From: Nostoc sp. PCC 7107
GTDB taxonomy: Bacteria > Cyanobacteriota > Cyanobacteriia > Cyanobacteriales > Nostocaceae
Assembly: GCF_000316625.1 (NCBI RefSeq)
Contig: NC_019676.1
Coordinates: 3,738,501 to 3,802,500 of the forward strand
Direction of reading: 5' to 3'
DNA length: 64,000 bases
The translations under genes and the position numbers were made by a program. The notes under the pieces are model-generated. The model saw nothing but the letters and a program-made list of their open reading frames with translations, was not told the origin of the DNA and did no database searches. Below are positions 27,266-37,600 of the stretch, in pieces (position 1 is the first letter of the stretch; every line of letters starts with the position of its first letter).

Positions 27266-28189
27266 TCAAGGTAACTCTACAGAGGTGGGTTTAGCTATAT
27301 GTGGTAGACCCCATCCGAGTTTTTCGCGCAAGATGCGGAAAAACTCTGGTGGTTGTAAACGAATAAATCGGACACTATATTGCGATCGCTCTAAATATAC
27401 TCGATCTTCCGAGAACACGTAACATCCGCCATTCCCATCCACCACCATCACCAAACGCGGAATATTTACCGGATAAATACTGACTGTTTCCGTATCGGGG
27501 AACACTAAGGCTCTAGAAGCCAAAGAGTGAGGACAAATCGGCACTAACTGTAAAGCCGGGATACCAGGGGTGACTACCGGGCCGCCTGCACTCAGTGAAT
27601 AAGCCGTAGAACCAGTAGGCGTAGACACAATTATGCCATCAGCAGCAATATCCACTGGTGCGTGCCGACCAATAGCAATTTCAAAATGGCACATACAGGT
27701 CAAAGGTTCCCGATGCAGCACCATTTCATTCAAGCACAAGGCTTCCCATAATACCGACTCTCCGCGCAATACCTTCACAGTCAGCATTGCCCGTTCTTCG
27801 ATTTCATACTCACCCGCCATTGCTTGTTCAAGCGCTTGAGGCAGTTGATTGAGATAAGCTTCTGTCAAAAACCCCATGTGACCAGTATTCACTGTCAACA
27901 GAGGAATCCCCAGCGGCGCAACCTGACGAGATGCAGCTAAAACAGTCCCATCTCCCCCAAGTACAACAGCAAACTTCATGTCTGAGTCAAAACCAGGGGG
28001 TGTCAAACCGTCAATAGGAGTGTGGCATATAGGACTTTCTGGATTAGCGTAGCCCAAGATTCCACCGATGCTACTTGTGACACATACATCCCAACCAGCA
28101 GCGGTGAGTTTTTCTTCTAATTCGATAGCAACGCGGCTAGCTATCGGTTTTAAATCATTGTAGATAATGCCTGCTTTCGGCACATTCAA
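27266..28189 (-). CDS. nadK: NAD kinase
   Basis: This 307-residue NAD kinase has the nucleotide-binding motif GGDGT ([13 protein letters not shown]), [10 protein letters not shown], and the conserved [16 protein letters not shown] followed by PICPHSL. It phosphorylates NAD to NADP with ATP or polyphosphate. Cyanobacteria usually carry two NAD kinases, and this sequence alone does not tell me which paralogue it is. It is a minus-strand gene between nblR and ycf39; the gaps are long enough for separate transcription. Confidence 0.93.
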   Translation of the reverse strand: MNVPKAGIIYNDLKPIASRVAIELEEKLTAAGWDVCVTSSIGGILGYANPESPICHTPIDGLTPPGFDSDMKFAVVLGGDGTVLAASRQVAPLGIPLLTVNTGHMGFLTEAYLNQLPQALEQAMAGEYEIEERAMLTVKVLRGESVLWEALCLNEMVLHREPLTCMCHFEIAIGRHAPVDIAADGIIVSTPTGSTAYSLSAGGPVVTPGIPALQLVPICPHSLASRALVFPDTETVSIYPVNIPRLVMVVDGNGGCYVFSEDRVYLERSQYSVRFIRLQPPEFFRILREKLGWGLPHIAKPTSVELP

Positions 28190-28253
28190 ATATCCAAACT
28201 TTGAGCGATGCTTTGTACTATGTAATCCTTACATATTTTGAGTCTGTGAGCAA

Positions 28254-28292
28254 AAGTCAAAAAGAAGGCAGAAGTCAAAAGTCAAAAGTAAT
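28254..28292. repeat. Short tandem repeat (caaaagt type)
   Basis: Tandem agtcaaa units (caaaagtcaaaaagaagg, agtcaaaagtcaaaagt) upstream of the NAD kinase gene; same family as 24191-24225. Confidence 0.7.
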
Positions 28293-28324
28293 ATAATTCT
28301 TTACTCAGCACTTAGGACTCAGCC

Positions 28325-29314
28325 CTATTGACTATTAAGCTTCTTAAACGGAGAACGTTTGTTTTTTTCCTTTTTAGTCTTGGTTTTTTCGTAATTTAGC
28401 TCTTTGAGCTTTTTCATAATTCTACTGAAATACTCTTGTAAATAACTTTCAAGGGTAGCTGTTTCTTTTTGGTCTAAGCCAAAAACTTTGTATACTTCAT
28501 CCATTGGGGCATTTAATGGCTTACCACTAGCCAAAACTTCTGTAAACGCCAGCCTATCTGCCACATTCCATCCCCACTGAAAGAAGCGGACAAAACCACG
28601 CACAGCACGCAATAAGTTTAATGGCATCCGTGTAACTTTGGCATCTTTCCCAGACAAGCGCTCACACAAGCTAATAATTTCTTCTGCACTCCAACCACGA
28701 GTTCCCACTATCGGGAAAGCTTGTTTTTGTGTTTCTGGAACATTCAACGCCCGCACAGCAAATTTAGCAATATCTTGAGTATCCATATAGGCTATGGGGG
28801 ATGATTCACCAGTTACCCAAACTGGTTGTCCTTCTAAAATCGGGATGCCATATTGACCGATTAACCCTTGCATGAAGCCAGCTAAACGTAAAATTGTGTA
28901 ATTTAATCCAGACTCAGCTAAAAATAGTTCTGTACATCGCTTAATTTCCATCAGCGGTACTTCTGGGTATTTATCGGCATCAATTATCGAAAAGAAGATA
29001 AAACGCTCTACACCCGCAGTTTTTGCCGCCTGGATTAATGCTATTTGGCCTTCCCAGTCTACCTGTTTGATAGTTAAAGAATCAGTAGCCCGCGATGTTG
29101 CTGCATCAATAATTGTCGTCACTCCTTCTAACGCACCTGGAAGAGTTTCGGGATAACACAAATCTCCGAGGACAAGTTCTGCACCCCACTCTTTGAGAAA
29201 TGCCGCTTTTTTACTACTCCGAACCAGACAACGTACTTTATACCCCTCATCGATCGCCCGACGAGCCACTTGTCTGCCCAAGGTGCCAGTGGCACCGACT
29301 ATTAGTAATGTCAT
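28325..29314 (-). CDS. ycf39: Ycf39-type NAD(P)-binding photosystem II assembly factor
   Basis: This 329-residue atypical short-chain dehydrogenase has the Rossmann motif GATGTLGRQVARRA at residues 7-20. The region around AYMDTQDIAKFAVRAL and the basic tail (KTKTKKEKNKRSPFKK) fit Ycf39/HCF244 proteins. In cyanobacteria Ycf39 works with HliD in chlorophyll delivery to newly made D1 during photosystem II assembly. The catalytic Tyr/Lys pair of true dehydrogenases is not evident. petM lies just upstream on the same strand, and a hairpin separates them. Confidence 0.88.
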   Translation of the reverse strand: MTLLIVGATGTLGRQVARRAIDEGYKVRCLVRSSKKAAFLKEWGAELVLGDLCYPETLPGALEGVTTIIDAATSRATDSLTIKQVDWEGQIALIQAAKTAGVERFIFFSIIDADKYPEVPLMEIKRCTELFLAESGLNYTILRLAGFMQGLIGQYGIPILEGQPVWVTGESSPIAYMDTQDIAKFAVRALNVPETQKQAFPIVGTRGWSAEEIISLCERLSGKDAKVTRMPLNLLRAVRGFVRFFQWGWNVADRLAFTEVLASGKPLNAPMDEVYKVFGLDQKETATLESYLQEYFSRIMKKLKELNYEKTKTKKEKNKRSPFKKLNSQ

Positions 29315-29429
29315 GAGGGTTTGTATTAAATCTTAAAGTTTTATGAAAAGAATCTTAACAGAATTATATCTGTAAACAAAAGTTTACACTTTTATTAGAA
29401 ATTATTGAATACTAAGGAATTATGGAAAC

Positions 29430-29456
29430 AGCGTTGTCCGTTATAGCGGACACGCT
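29430..29456. terminator. Hairpin downstream of petM
   Basis: AGCG(T)TGTCCG pairs with CGGACACGCT, leaving one bulged base. It lies 23 bases past the petM stop and before ycf39. There is no strong T-run, so it may stabilise the mRNA rather than terminate it. Confidence 0.5.
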
Positions 29457-29478
29457 ATTTTGTCAGACTCCAGAGGGA

Positions 29479-29583
29479 TTATTCTTCAGCACCCTGAATT
29501 TTTAGCAATAAAGCGCCTAAAGCCCAACCAACGAAGATTAAACCGAAAGCCAAAAAAGCTGCGTTGAAAATTTCACCACCCAT
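29479..29583 (-). CDS. petM: Cytochrome b6f complex subunit PetM
   Basis: A 34-residue single-helix protein translates as [18 protein letters not shown] and continues [16 protein letters not shown]. This matches the highly conserved PetM (subunit VII) pattern [16 protein letters not shown]. It is a small subunit at the rim of the cytochrome b6f complex in the thylakoid membrane. AAAGGAGAA lies about 8 bases upstream of the ATG as a strong ribosome-binding site. It is shorter than most length cut-offs, so it is easily missed. Confidence 0.95.
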   Translation of the reverse strand: MGGEIFNAAFLAFGLIFVGWALGALLLKIQGAEE

Positions 29584-29798
29584 GATTATTGTTCTCCTTT
29601 GTGAAGGTTTGTAATAATTCTAAAGCCTAACCTTGAGATTGCATATCTTTTGGGCTGTCTGTTGGCATTGAACTTGAAGTTGCTTAACAGCTACTGTTGA
29701 ATTAGACCTGTATAAATGATTTTAAACTAGTTTGATGGTTAATCCCTAGGGCTGAGGGATCAAGCGAAGTTTGTAGCAAATCCAGATAAAGTAGTCCT

Positions 29799-30884
29799 AT
29801 GTATCACAGTGAGCAAAACTTAATAGTAAAACCACACAAAGAAAGTCGTCCGCGGTTAGCACTGACGTTGGGAGATCCCGCAGGAATTGGCACAGAAGTA
29901 ATTTTAAAAGCTTTGGCAGAACCAGAAGTTAGCCAAAACTGTGATGTCACAGTTGTCGGAAATTGGAATTGGCTGGTGCAGACTTACGACGAGTTAAATT
30001 TGTCGGGTAATTTAGTCGCATTGGCAAATCCCAATAGCTTAAAGGTTGTGGATGTGCAATCAAATCAAAATCTTGATGAGATTGTCACAGGTGTTGGTAA
30101 TGCGGTGAGTGGTGCGGCGAGTTTTGCTTATATGGAATATGCGATCGCCCAAACATTAGCAGGTGAATTTGATGGTATAGTCACAGCACCCATCGCTAAA
30201 TCTGCCTGGAAAGCCGCAGGATATAACTATCCAGGACAAACAGAACTTTTGGCAGAAAAATCAAATGTAGAGCGATATGGAATGTTATTCGTAGCGCGAT
30301 CTCCTTACACTGGTTGGATACTCCGCACTCTGTTAGCAACGACACATATTCCTCTGCGCCAAGTCGCAGACGCGCTGACACCCCAGTTATTAACCAAAAA
30401 ACTAGATTTGTTGGTAGAGTGTTTGCAGCAAGATTTTGGCATCAGCAAACCAAGAATTGCGATCGCCGGGTTAAATCCCCACAGTGGCGAACAAGGACAA
30501 CTAGGAACAGAAGAACTCGATTGGCTAATTCCCTGGATTAACCAAGAACAGCAAAAACGCCCTCGTTTGCACTTAGAAGGGCCAATTCCTCCCGATACAA
30601 TGTGGGTGAAACCAGGTCAAGCTTGGTATGGCAACTCTGCTACACATAATCCAGCCGATGCTTACTTGGCACTCTACCACGACCAAGGCTTGATACCTGT
30701 GAAACTCATGGCCTTTGACAGAGCAGTGAATACTTCAATTGGTTTCCCATTTGTGCGGACTTCACCAGACCACGGTACAGCATTTGATATTGCAGGTAAA
30801 GGCATTGCAGACTCCACCAGTATGAAAGCCGCACTACAATTAGCCGCTGAGTTAGCTACTGCTAGAAAACAAGATGATTTATAA
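29799..30884 (+). CDS. pdxA: 4-hydroxythreonine-4-phosphate dehydrogenase (PdxA)
   Basis: This 361-residue PdxA starts its domain at [21 protein letters not shown]. It has the active-site segments [21 protein letters not shown] and THIPLRQV, and the metal-binding His/Asp region near [11 protein letters not shown] and [11 protein letters not shown]. It oxidises 4-phosphohydroxy-threonine on the pyridoxal phosphate route. The first 18 residues are not conserved; the given ATG is the first in frame. It is followed by a tRNA gene on the same strand. Confidence 0.93.
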   Translation: MYHSEQNLIVKPHKESRPRLALTLGDPAGIGTEVILKALAEPEVSQNCDVTVVGNWNWLVQTYDELNLSGNLVALANPNSLKVVDVQSNQNLDEIVTGVGNAVSGAASFAYMEYAIAQTLAGEFDGIVTAPIAKSAWKAAGYNYPGQTELLAEKSNVERYGMLFVARSPYTGWILRTLLATTHIPLRQVADALTPQLLTKKLDLLVECLQQDFGISKPRIAIAGLNPHSGEQGQLGTEELDWLIPWINQEQQKRPRLHLEGPIPPDTMWVKPGQAWYGNSATHNPADAYLALYHDQGLIPVKLMAFDRAVNTSIGFPFVRTSPDHGTAFDIAGKGIADSTSMKAALQLAAELATARKQDDL

Positions 30885-30948
30885 AAAAAATATCCTCAGT
30901 CTTGACTAGCCGGATAAATATACGCTACTATAGGGGACTGTGTGGTAA

Positions 30949-31022
<74 letters not shown>

Positions 31023-31125
31023 TTGTTGTATGTTAAATAATTATTTGTCAAAAGATTTAAAGCTAGTCAATACTCAAAAACCCTTACACTATTGACTACG
31101 AACTCTTGACTTGTTTGGATTGTTT

Positions 31126-31815
31126 ATGGCTATTTGGTTAAGTTTGTGTGGAGCTATTTTGGTAGTAGCTTACTTGCTGGGTTCTTTTCCCACTGGCTAT
31201 ATTGCTGTTAAACAGTTAAAAGGTATTGATATTCGAGAAGTGGGTTCAGGCTCAACTGGTGCTACTAATGTACTAAGAACCTTGGGTAAAGTTCCGGGAG
31301 CTTTCGTTTTAGGGATTGATTGCTTGAAAGGAGTATTAGCGATCGCCCTAGTTTATGCTTTATTTAACTATGCTGCAACTTCAGAATTTATCCCTGCAAA
31401 TTTAGATTTGAAATTATGGCAACCCTGGATAGTAATTTTAGTTGGGTTGGCTAACATTTTAGGACACAGTAAATCAATTTTTCTCGGCTTTACAGGTGGT
31501 AAATCTGTGTCTACCAGTTTAGGAATATTATTGGCGATGAATTGGCAAGTTGGTTTAGCGACTTTGGGAATATTCGCTGTTGTTGTGACTATTTCGAGAA
31601 TTGTATCATTGAGTTCGATTACTGGTGCGATCGCTGTTTCGATTTTCATGGCTATTTTCCATCAACCATTACCCTATATTTTGTTTGGTATTCTTGGCGG
31701 TTTTTATGTAATCATCCGCCACCGCAGTAATATAGAGCGCCTTTTAGCTGGAACTGAACCAAAAATTGGACAGCAAGTAGTTACAGAAGCAGAGAAAACA
31801 GAACAGACTGTTTAA
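31126..31815 (+). CDS. plsY: Glycerol-3-phosphate acyltransferase (PlsY)
   Basis: PlsY transfers acyl groups from acyl-phosphate to glycerol-3-phosphate, the first step of phospholipid synthesis. The 229-residue membrane protein shows the conserved loops LLGSFPTGYIAVK, REVGSGSTGATNVLR and GHSKSIFLGFTGGKSVSTSLG, and has about five transmembrane helices. I chose the ATG at 31126; a TTG at 31111 would add five residues with no family support. It lies downstream of the tRNA gene and ends before a hairpin at 31879-31922. Confidence 0.92.
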   Translation: MAIWLSLCGAILVVAYLLGSFPTGYIAVKQLKGIDIREVGSGSTGATNVLRTLGKVPGAFVLGIDCLKGVLAIALVYALFNYAATSEFIPANLDLKLWQPWIVILVGLANILGHSKSIFLGFTGGKSVSTSLGILLAMNWQVGLATLGIFAVVVTISRIVSLSSITGAIAVSIFMAIFHQPLPYILFGILGGFYVIIRHRSNIERLLAGTEPKIGQQVVTEAEKTEQTV

Positions 31816-31878
31816 TTTTTGATTATCTCAACTTGTAGCTATTTACTATAGTAGTTTGATTTAATTTTTGTAATATAT

Positions 31879-31922
31879 GTAGGTGGGCAAATCTAAAATA
31901 TATTAGTGAATGCCCACCCTAC
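31879..31922. terminator. Hairpin between convergent genes
   Basis: GTAGGTGGGCA pairs with TGCCCACCCTAC (one bulge) across an AT-rich loop. It sits between plsY and the convergent small membrane gene and could serve both. Confidence 0.6.
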
Positions 31923-31951
31923 AGATTGCTGAATGCTGTTTGAGCAAATAA

Positions 31952-32233
31952 CTACTGAATTTGGAATGCAATCAACCCAATCAGTACAATTAGACCTAAT
32001 GCTCTACGAAAATAATTAACACCTTGAAATAATTCTAGCCAAGCCCAAGTAAATAAAGCACCATTGGCGAGTATCTGCAACACTGCATTGATTGTGCCAC
32101 TCTGAAAAATTAAAGTTAATAAACTTGCTACTACCCAGAGAATCAGCGGTGGGTTTGGCGGTTGGGCAATGACAATATTGCCATTGCTGTCACGGAGGAC
32201 TTTATCAAATAATGTACTTTCTGTATTTTCCAT
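31952..32233 (-). CDS. Small membrane protein of unknown function
   Basis: This 93-residue protein starts MENTESTLFDKVLRDSNGN; an in-frame upstream extension to 32275 is possible but unlikely. A polar N terminus of about 25 residues is followed by three hydrophobic segments (about 28-44, 48-62 and 75-91), with WAWLELFQGVNYFRR between the last two. I do not recognise the family. Hydrophobicity and a clean start suggest a real membrane protein. It is convergent with plsY and divergent from the hydrolase gene. Confidence 0.6.
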   Translation of the reverse strand: MENTESTLFDKVLRDSNGNIVIAQPPNPPLILWVVASLLTLIFQSGTINAVLQILANGALFTWAWLELFQGVNYFRRALGLIVLIGLIAFQIQ

Positions 32234-32456
32234 AGGGATAATTTTTATTCGCCTAAAAATAATTAACTGGCACAAATTCCAGACTGGAATTTACTCCCAG
32301 TGCCTTAATTACATTAAAACATTCAACATAATATTGAACATACATCTAATTGCTGAAATTAGGGCGGGAAGTCATATCATAGATTCAGATATAATTCCCT
32401 CAATAGGTACATCTCAATAATCTGCGTTATTTTATCTTGCTCATCTGTGGTTATAT

Positions 32457-34118
32457 ATGTACAAAGTCCTGCCTAAACAAACTGCATCTATGTACACCCG
32501 CGATGGTGTGAGGCTAGATGCAGATATCTATCGCCCTGATGCAGCAGAGAATTTTCCGGTATTATTAATGCGACAACCTTATGGGAGAGCGATCGCCTCT
32601 ACTGTTGTTTATGCTCATCCTATTTGGTATGCTGCCCACGGTTATATTGTTGTGATTCAAGATGTCCGTGGACGCGGTACTTCCGCAGGTGAGTTTAAGT
32701 TATTTGCTCATGAAATTGCTGATGGTGAAGATAGCATTTATTGGGCAGCACATTTACCTGGAAGTAATGGCAAAGTTGGGATGTATGGTTTTTCCTATCA
32801 GGGAATGACGCAACTCTACGCTGCTGCTGCTAAACCCAGCGCTTTAAAAACGATTTGTCCGGCGATGATTGGTTATGATTTGTATACAGATTGGGCTTAT
32901 GAAGGCGGCGCATTCTGTTTGCACACTAATCTTGCTTGGGCGATTCAATTAGCTACAGAAACGGCGCGTCTACGCAATGATCAACTAGCCTATCAAGCAT
33001 TGTTAACTGCTGCACGTAATTTGCCTGTAAATAGTCCCGAAATTCTCCAACAACTTGCCCCTGAGTCTTTTTATCATGAATGGGCGGCACATCCCCAACC
33101 AGATACTTATTGGGAAGAACTTTCCCCCAAGAATCACTTGCAAGCTGTAGATTTGCCAATGTTTCATATTGGGGGATGGTTTGATACTTACCTGCGTGGT
33201 ACATTAAATTTATACAAAAATATCGCAGCACAGAGCATCAAAGCCCAACATTTATTAGTTGGTCCTTGGGCGCATTTACCTTGGGGTCGCAGAATTGGCG
33301 AAGTAGACTTTGGTAAGAAAGCGGCTAGTCCGGTAGATAGAATGCAAATTCGCTGGTTTGACCAGTTTTTGAAAGATATAGATACAGGCTTATTGCAGGA
33401 GTCTTTTATTTGTCTGTTTGAAATGGGAAGTAATATTTGGCGCACTTTCCCTAGCTTAAGTACAGCAAATCAGAAATCTTATTTTTTGTCAACCACCGGA
33501 CTCGCCAGCATCCGCGAAGACTCAGGAATACTCAGCAACGCCAGTCTGCTCAAGTCGGGAAACCCGCCCACGCGGCTGGCTCCTCAAAACTCAGCACCCA
33601 GCACTCAGGACGTTTTAGTCCACGACCCTTGGCGACCAGCGCCATCTTTAGGCGGTCATGCAGGATTACCAGCTGGTGTGTTTGAGCGATCGCATATTGA
33701 TTGCCGTTCAGATGTTTTAACTTATACTACTCAACCCCTTACAGAAGACTTGCATTTATTAGGAGATGTAGTAGTAGAAATTGATTGCAGTGCCGATCAA
33801 CCCAGTTATGATTTATCTGCGGTGCTATCACAAGTGCAGCCTGATGGCAAAGTATATAATTTGACCCAAGGTTATATACATTGTCCACAAAACACTGTTG
33901 TCCCGATTAAGATTCAACTGCAAACAACTTGTGTACGCATTCCCAAAGATAACGCCTTACGTTTAAGTTTAAGCGCGGCGTGTTTTCCCGCCTACGCGAT
34001 GAATTCTGGTAATGGCGCAGTGATGAATAGTGATGATTTACGCAATGCTCAGGTTATCACACTGACAGTAAATTGTGGAGGCGATCGCAATTCTCAAATT
34101 TTACTCCCAATAATTTAA
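32457..34118 (+). CDS. CocE/NonD-type (S15) hydrolase with in-frame repeat insertion
   Basis: This 553-residue serine hydrolase of the X-Pro dipeptidyl-peptidase (S15) class has nucleophile S113 in YGFSYQGMTQ. The fold's early VIQDVRGRGTSAGEF and the region GGWFDTYLRGTL are typical. A C-terminal jelly-roll domain follows (about 400-550). CocE-type enzymes cleave esters or amides; the substrate here is unknown. Residues about 353-384 (SLLKSGNPPTRLAPQNSAPS and flanks) are encoded by a dispersed Nostoc-type repeat that keeps the frame, between the two domains. The small YcxB-like gene follows after only five bases. Confidence 0.85.
   Translation: MYKVLPKQTASMYTRDGVRLDADIYRPDAAENFPVLLMRQPYGRAIASTVVYAHPIWYAAHGYIVVIQDVRGRGTSAGEFKLFAHEIADGEDSIYWAAHLPGSNGKVGMYGFSYQGMTQLYAAAAKPSALKTICPAMIGYDLYTDWAYEGGAFCLHTNLAWAIQLATETARLRNDQLAYQALLTAARNLPVNSPEILQQLAPESFYHEWAAHPQPDTYWEELSPKNHLQAVDLPMFHIGGWFDTYLRGTLNLYKNIAAQSIKAQHLLVGPWAHLPWGRRIGEVDFGKKAASPVDRMQIRWFDQFLKDIDTGLLQESFICLFEMGSNIWRTFPSLSTANQKSYFLSTTGLASIREDSGILSNASLLKSGNPPTRLAPQNSAPSTQDVLVHDPWRPAPSLGGHAGLPAGVFERSHIDCRSDVLTYTTQPLTEDLHLLGDVVVEIDCSADQPSYDLSAVLSQVQPDGKVYNLTQGYIHCPQNTVVPIKIQLQTTCVRIPKDNALRLSLSAACFPAYAMNSGNGAVMNSDDLRNAQVITLTVNCGGDRNSQILLPII
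33515..33608. repeat. Dispersed repeat inserted in frame in the hydrolase gene
   Basis: The segment contains gtcgggaaacccgcccacgc and the short-repeat tail ctcagcacccagcactcag. Both are typical of intergenic repeats in filamentous cyanobacteria. Boundaries are approximate. Confidence 0.65.
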
Positions 34119-34123
34119 ATATA

Positions 34124-34609
34124 ATGCACATCAAAACTAAAACTTTTCAAATTACACCAAAAGAATTACGCAATTTATTAACTGTTGACTATTACAGACG
34201 CATGAAGATTACCTTTATGCTTCTAGGATTTTTATTACTCGTAAATATTATTTTTTCAGTTCTGCAAAATCGCTTTGATTGGTGGTTAATATATTTTGTC
34301 GGTTTAATGGCATATTTTGTATCTATGCCTTTGTTATTTCAAGTGCAGAAACGCAGTTCTACATTAAATTTTCAAAATAGATACTGTGAAATTGATGAAA
34401 ACTTTTTTGCCGTCTTTTACGAAGATGGCAGTATTGTTAAACTTAATTACTCTCACTTTGTTCAAGTTACAAAAAAAGCAGACTATTATTTTTTGTACAT
34501 GACTAAAGTACAATTTCATTATTTACCAGTTGCTGCTTTTGAAAGTGAAAAAGATATTCACAGATTTGATTTGTTTTTGCAAAGCAAGCAATTAATTAAA
34601 TTATGGTAG
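34124..34609 (+). CDS. YcxB-like small membrane protein
   Basis: This 161-residue protein has two transmembrane helices (about 30-48 and 54-72) and a C-terminal beta-rich domain with YCEIDENFFAVFYEDGSIVK and FHYLPVAAF, as in YcxB-like proteins. I chose the ATG at 34124, five bases after the hydrolase stop, because a longer frame from 34073 would overlap that gene with non-conserved sequence. Close spacing suggests co-transcription. The function of the family is unknown. Confidence 0.7.
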   Translation: MHIKTKTFQITPKELRNLLTVDYYRRMKITFMLLGFLLLVNIIFSVLQNRFDWWLIYFVGLMAYFVSMPLLFQVQKRSSTLNFQNRYCEIDENFFAVFYEDGSIVKLNYSHFVQVTKKADYYFLYMTKVQFHYLPVAAFESEKDIHRFDLFLQSKQLIKLW

Positions 34610-34664
34610 TTTAGATAAATTATCTCCAGAGAATTTAGCAGCTAGGAGCCATAATTAAAATTCT

Positions 34665-37600
34665 TCAATGTACATCATACTTTTTGGTTAAATTCATAAT
34701 TTTTTCAAACTGAAAATTTTGAGCTAAATCGGTTAAATATTGTTGAAAAATTATATTTTTGATGGGAATATCTGTCATTAACTCTAAAACTAGATCATCA
34801 CTGCATTGAGCAGCGGCATTGTGTAAATTTGCCAGCCATTTATCTGGCATTTGCGCCAACCAAGATAATAAATCTTCTTGGATAATATGAATCTGAAAAT
34901 TTGGCTGCGTTGCATCAATAATTTGTTGATTTTCTTCCTGATAAATATATTTGACATCTAAATATTGACGAATTTTTGCGAATATTTGCTCCTCTCGGAA
35001 AGGCTTGTTAATTAAATCATCGCAGCCTGCTGAGATGATGGCTTGTCTTTGTTCTTCAAAAGCGTGAGCAGTTAAAGCAATAATAATAGGATGAGCATTA
35101 GGAAAAACTGCCGCTTCATTTCTCGCTTTAATCAACTTTGTAGCGGCATAGCCATCAATAACAGGCATACGCATATCCATAAAAATTAAATGTGGTTGCC
35201 ATACTTGCCACAGGGTTATGGCTTCCTCACCATTTGCTGCTTCACGCACTGTAAAACCCTTCATTTGCAGCAATTTAACCAATACCAAACGATTTTCTAA
35301 AACATCATCGACAACCAAAATTCGGTACTCTGTTTGTTCTGGTGCTAAACCCAGAACTCGGCGTTGAATTTGCCTAACTGGCTCTTGACTAATTGAGGCG
35401 AAACCAATATCAATCTGAAAAGTGAAAATACTGCCAATACCTTCTTGACTGCGGACAGTTATATCACCCCCCATCAATTGCACATATTTCCGACTAATCG
35501 CTAAACCTAGCCCAGTTCCTTGTTGAGATTTGCGACCGATTTCCGTTTGGCCAAAGGCTTTAAACAACAAGCCAATTTCTTGTGGAGAAATACCGACACC
35601 TGTGTCTTGTACCTCAAAAATCAGAGAATGGGGAATAATTGCTGTATCTGTGTGTCTTTGAATTATTTGGTCTGCTAATTTGACACGCAGAGTCACACAG
35701 CCTGTAGATGTAAATTTAATTGCATTTCCCAAAAGGTTGAGTAAAATTTGCCGTAGTTTGTTGTCGTCTGTTTGCACATATTGCGGTAGCTGTGGTGCAT
35801 ATTCAAATCTCAGTTGTAAGCCTTTGGACTCGGCACGCACACGCAACATTTCTTCGAGGTTGTTTAATAAAGCAATTAAGTCAAAATTACTGATATTTAA
35901 CGTGGTCTTGCCTGCTTCGATTTTAGACATTTCTAAGATGTCGTTGATTAAGTTGAGTAGATGTTCACCTGCACGATTGATAATTGCTAGGTTCTGTTGA
36001 TGTCCTTTTGACAGTTCATGGTCATAGCTCATAATTTGCGTAAAGCCAAGAATTGCGTTAAGTGGTGTGCGTAATTCGTGGCTCATATTGGCAAGAAATT
36101 CGCTTTTGGCTTTGTTAGCAGCATCGGCAGTAATCACCGCTGTTTGTAATGCTTGTGATTGTCTTTGCGTTTGTACTAACAGTTCGGCTTGTTGTAAAGC
36201 AACTCCTAAATGATTGCCAATTTGAACGACAATGTTAATTTCTCCTGTTTTCCATTGCCGAGGGCTGGAGTTTTGATAACTGGCTAGTAATCCCCACAAT
36301 TGGCTACCGCAAAAAATTGGCACAATAATATAAGCTTTTGCTTGGAAGCGTTCTAATAAGTCTATATAACAAGAATCAAACTCGGCTTGATAAATATCTG
36401 CAACACAACGAAAACTAGCCTCTTGCTTATAAACACCACCTTGGGTTGCTTGCAAATAAGTATCTTGAATTGGATAAGCTGCACTTTCTAAAATTCTTTC
36501 TAGACATCGACCATCTTCTAACGCATTGTTGGTCACGATGGGATCACTTCTCTGTTCTAACATCAGAGAAATCCAACCTTCATTCATTGATTCTGAGACA
36601 AATTCACCACTCCAATCGGCATTGAAACGATAGACAACCACCCGATCGCAATTAAGTATTTGTCTTAATTCTTCAGTGGTGGCGGCAAAGATTGTGTTTA
36701 AATCTAAAGTCTGACGCATTCTTTGAATTACTTGGGCGATGGCTTTTTCTCGTTCGGCACTTTCCCGTAAGGCTGCTTCTGCTAGTTTACTCTCAGTAAT
36801 ATCTGTAATTGTCCCTATGTGTCCAGTAATTTCTCCATTTTCGTCAATTTCTGGTATTGCTTGGCAAATCACCCAAACACTTGTACCATCAGGACGCATA
36901 AAACGATGCTCACATTTATATAGAGATTTAGCTGCTATTGCTGCATACCACGTAGTAAAAACGCGATCGCGGTCATCTGGATGCAAAGCTTTCGCCCAGC
37001 CTGCACCCATAGCTTCTGATTGATTTAAGCCAGTAATGTCACACCAGCGCTGATTGAGATAAATGCAATTACCTAACTCATCAGTATGGTATATGCCTAC
37101 AGGTGAAGCCTCGGATAATGTTTGATAGCGCAGCCGACTTGCTTGCAAAGCTAATTCTGCATGTTTGCGATCACTAATGTCTACTACAACTGTACCTACG
37201 CCAGAAATATAGTTATCTTCGCCAGGAATAGGAAAATAAGAAACCAAAAAATAACCTAGTGTTTCTGGTTGCTTGGGCTTGGGTGTACAAATTTCTAAAT
37301 TGAGAATTCTTTCTCCAGTTAATAAAACATGTTCGTAAAATGGCGCTACTAAAGGGGCAATTTGGGGGATAACTTCATATATTTTCCTGCCAATATGTTC
37401 TGCTTGAGACAAGCCATTAATATCCGCTAAAACTTGATTAATCTGCACATACTGTAATTGCTTATCTAATATATTCATCCCTACAGGCGCACTGCTAAAA
37501 AAGGCATTAAGCTGTGCTTCTCGCAGCGCCAATTCTCGTTCTAAAGTTTTGCGTTCTGTAATATCTTTATGAGTCCCGGTCATTCGCAAAGGCTGACCCC

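Noticed and set aside
32234-32275. 14-residue upstream extension of the small membrane protein
   Set aside because: Sequence MCQLIIFRRIKIIP is unlike the rest and would be a second hydrophobic start; the ATG at 32233 is simpler.
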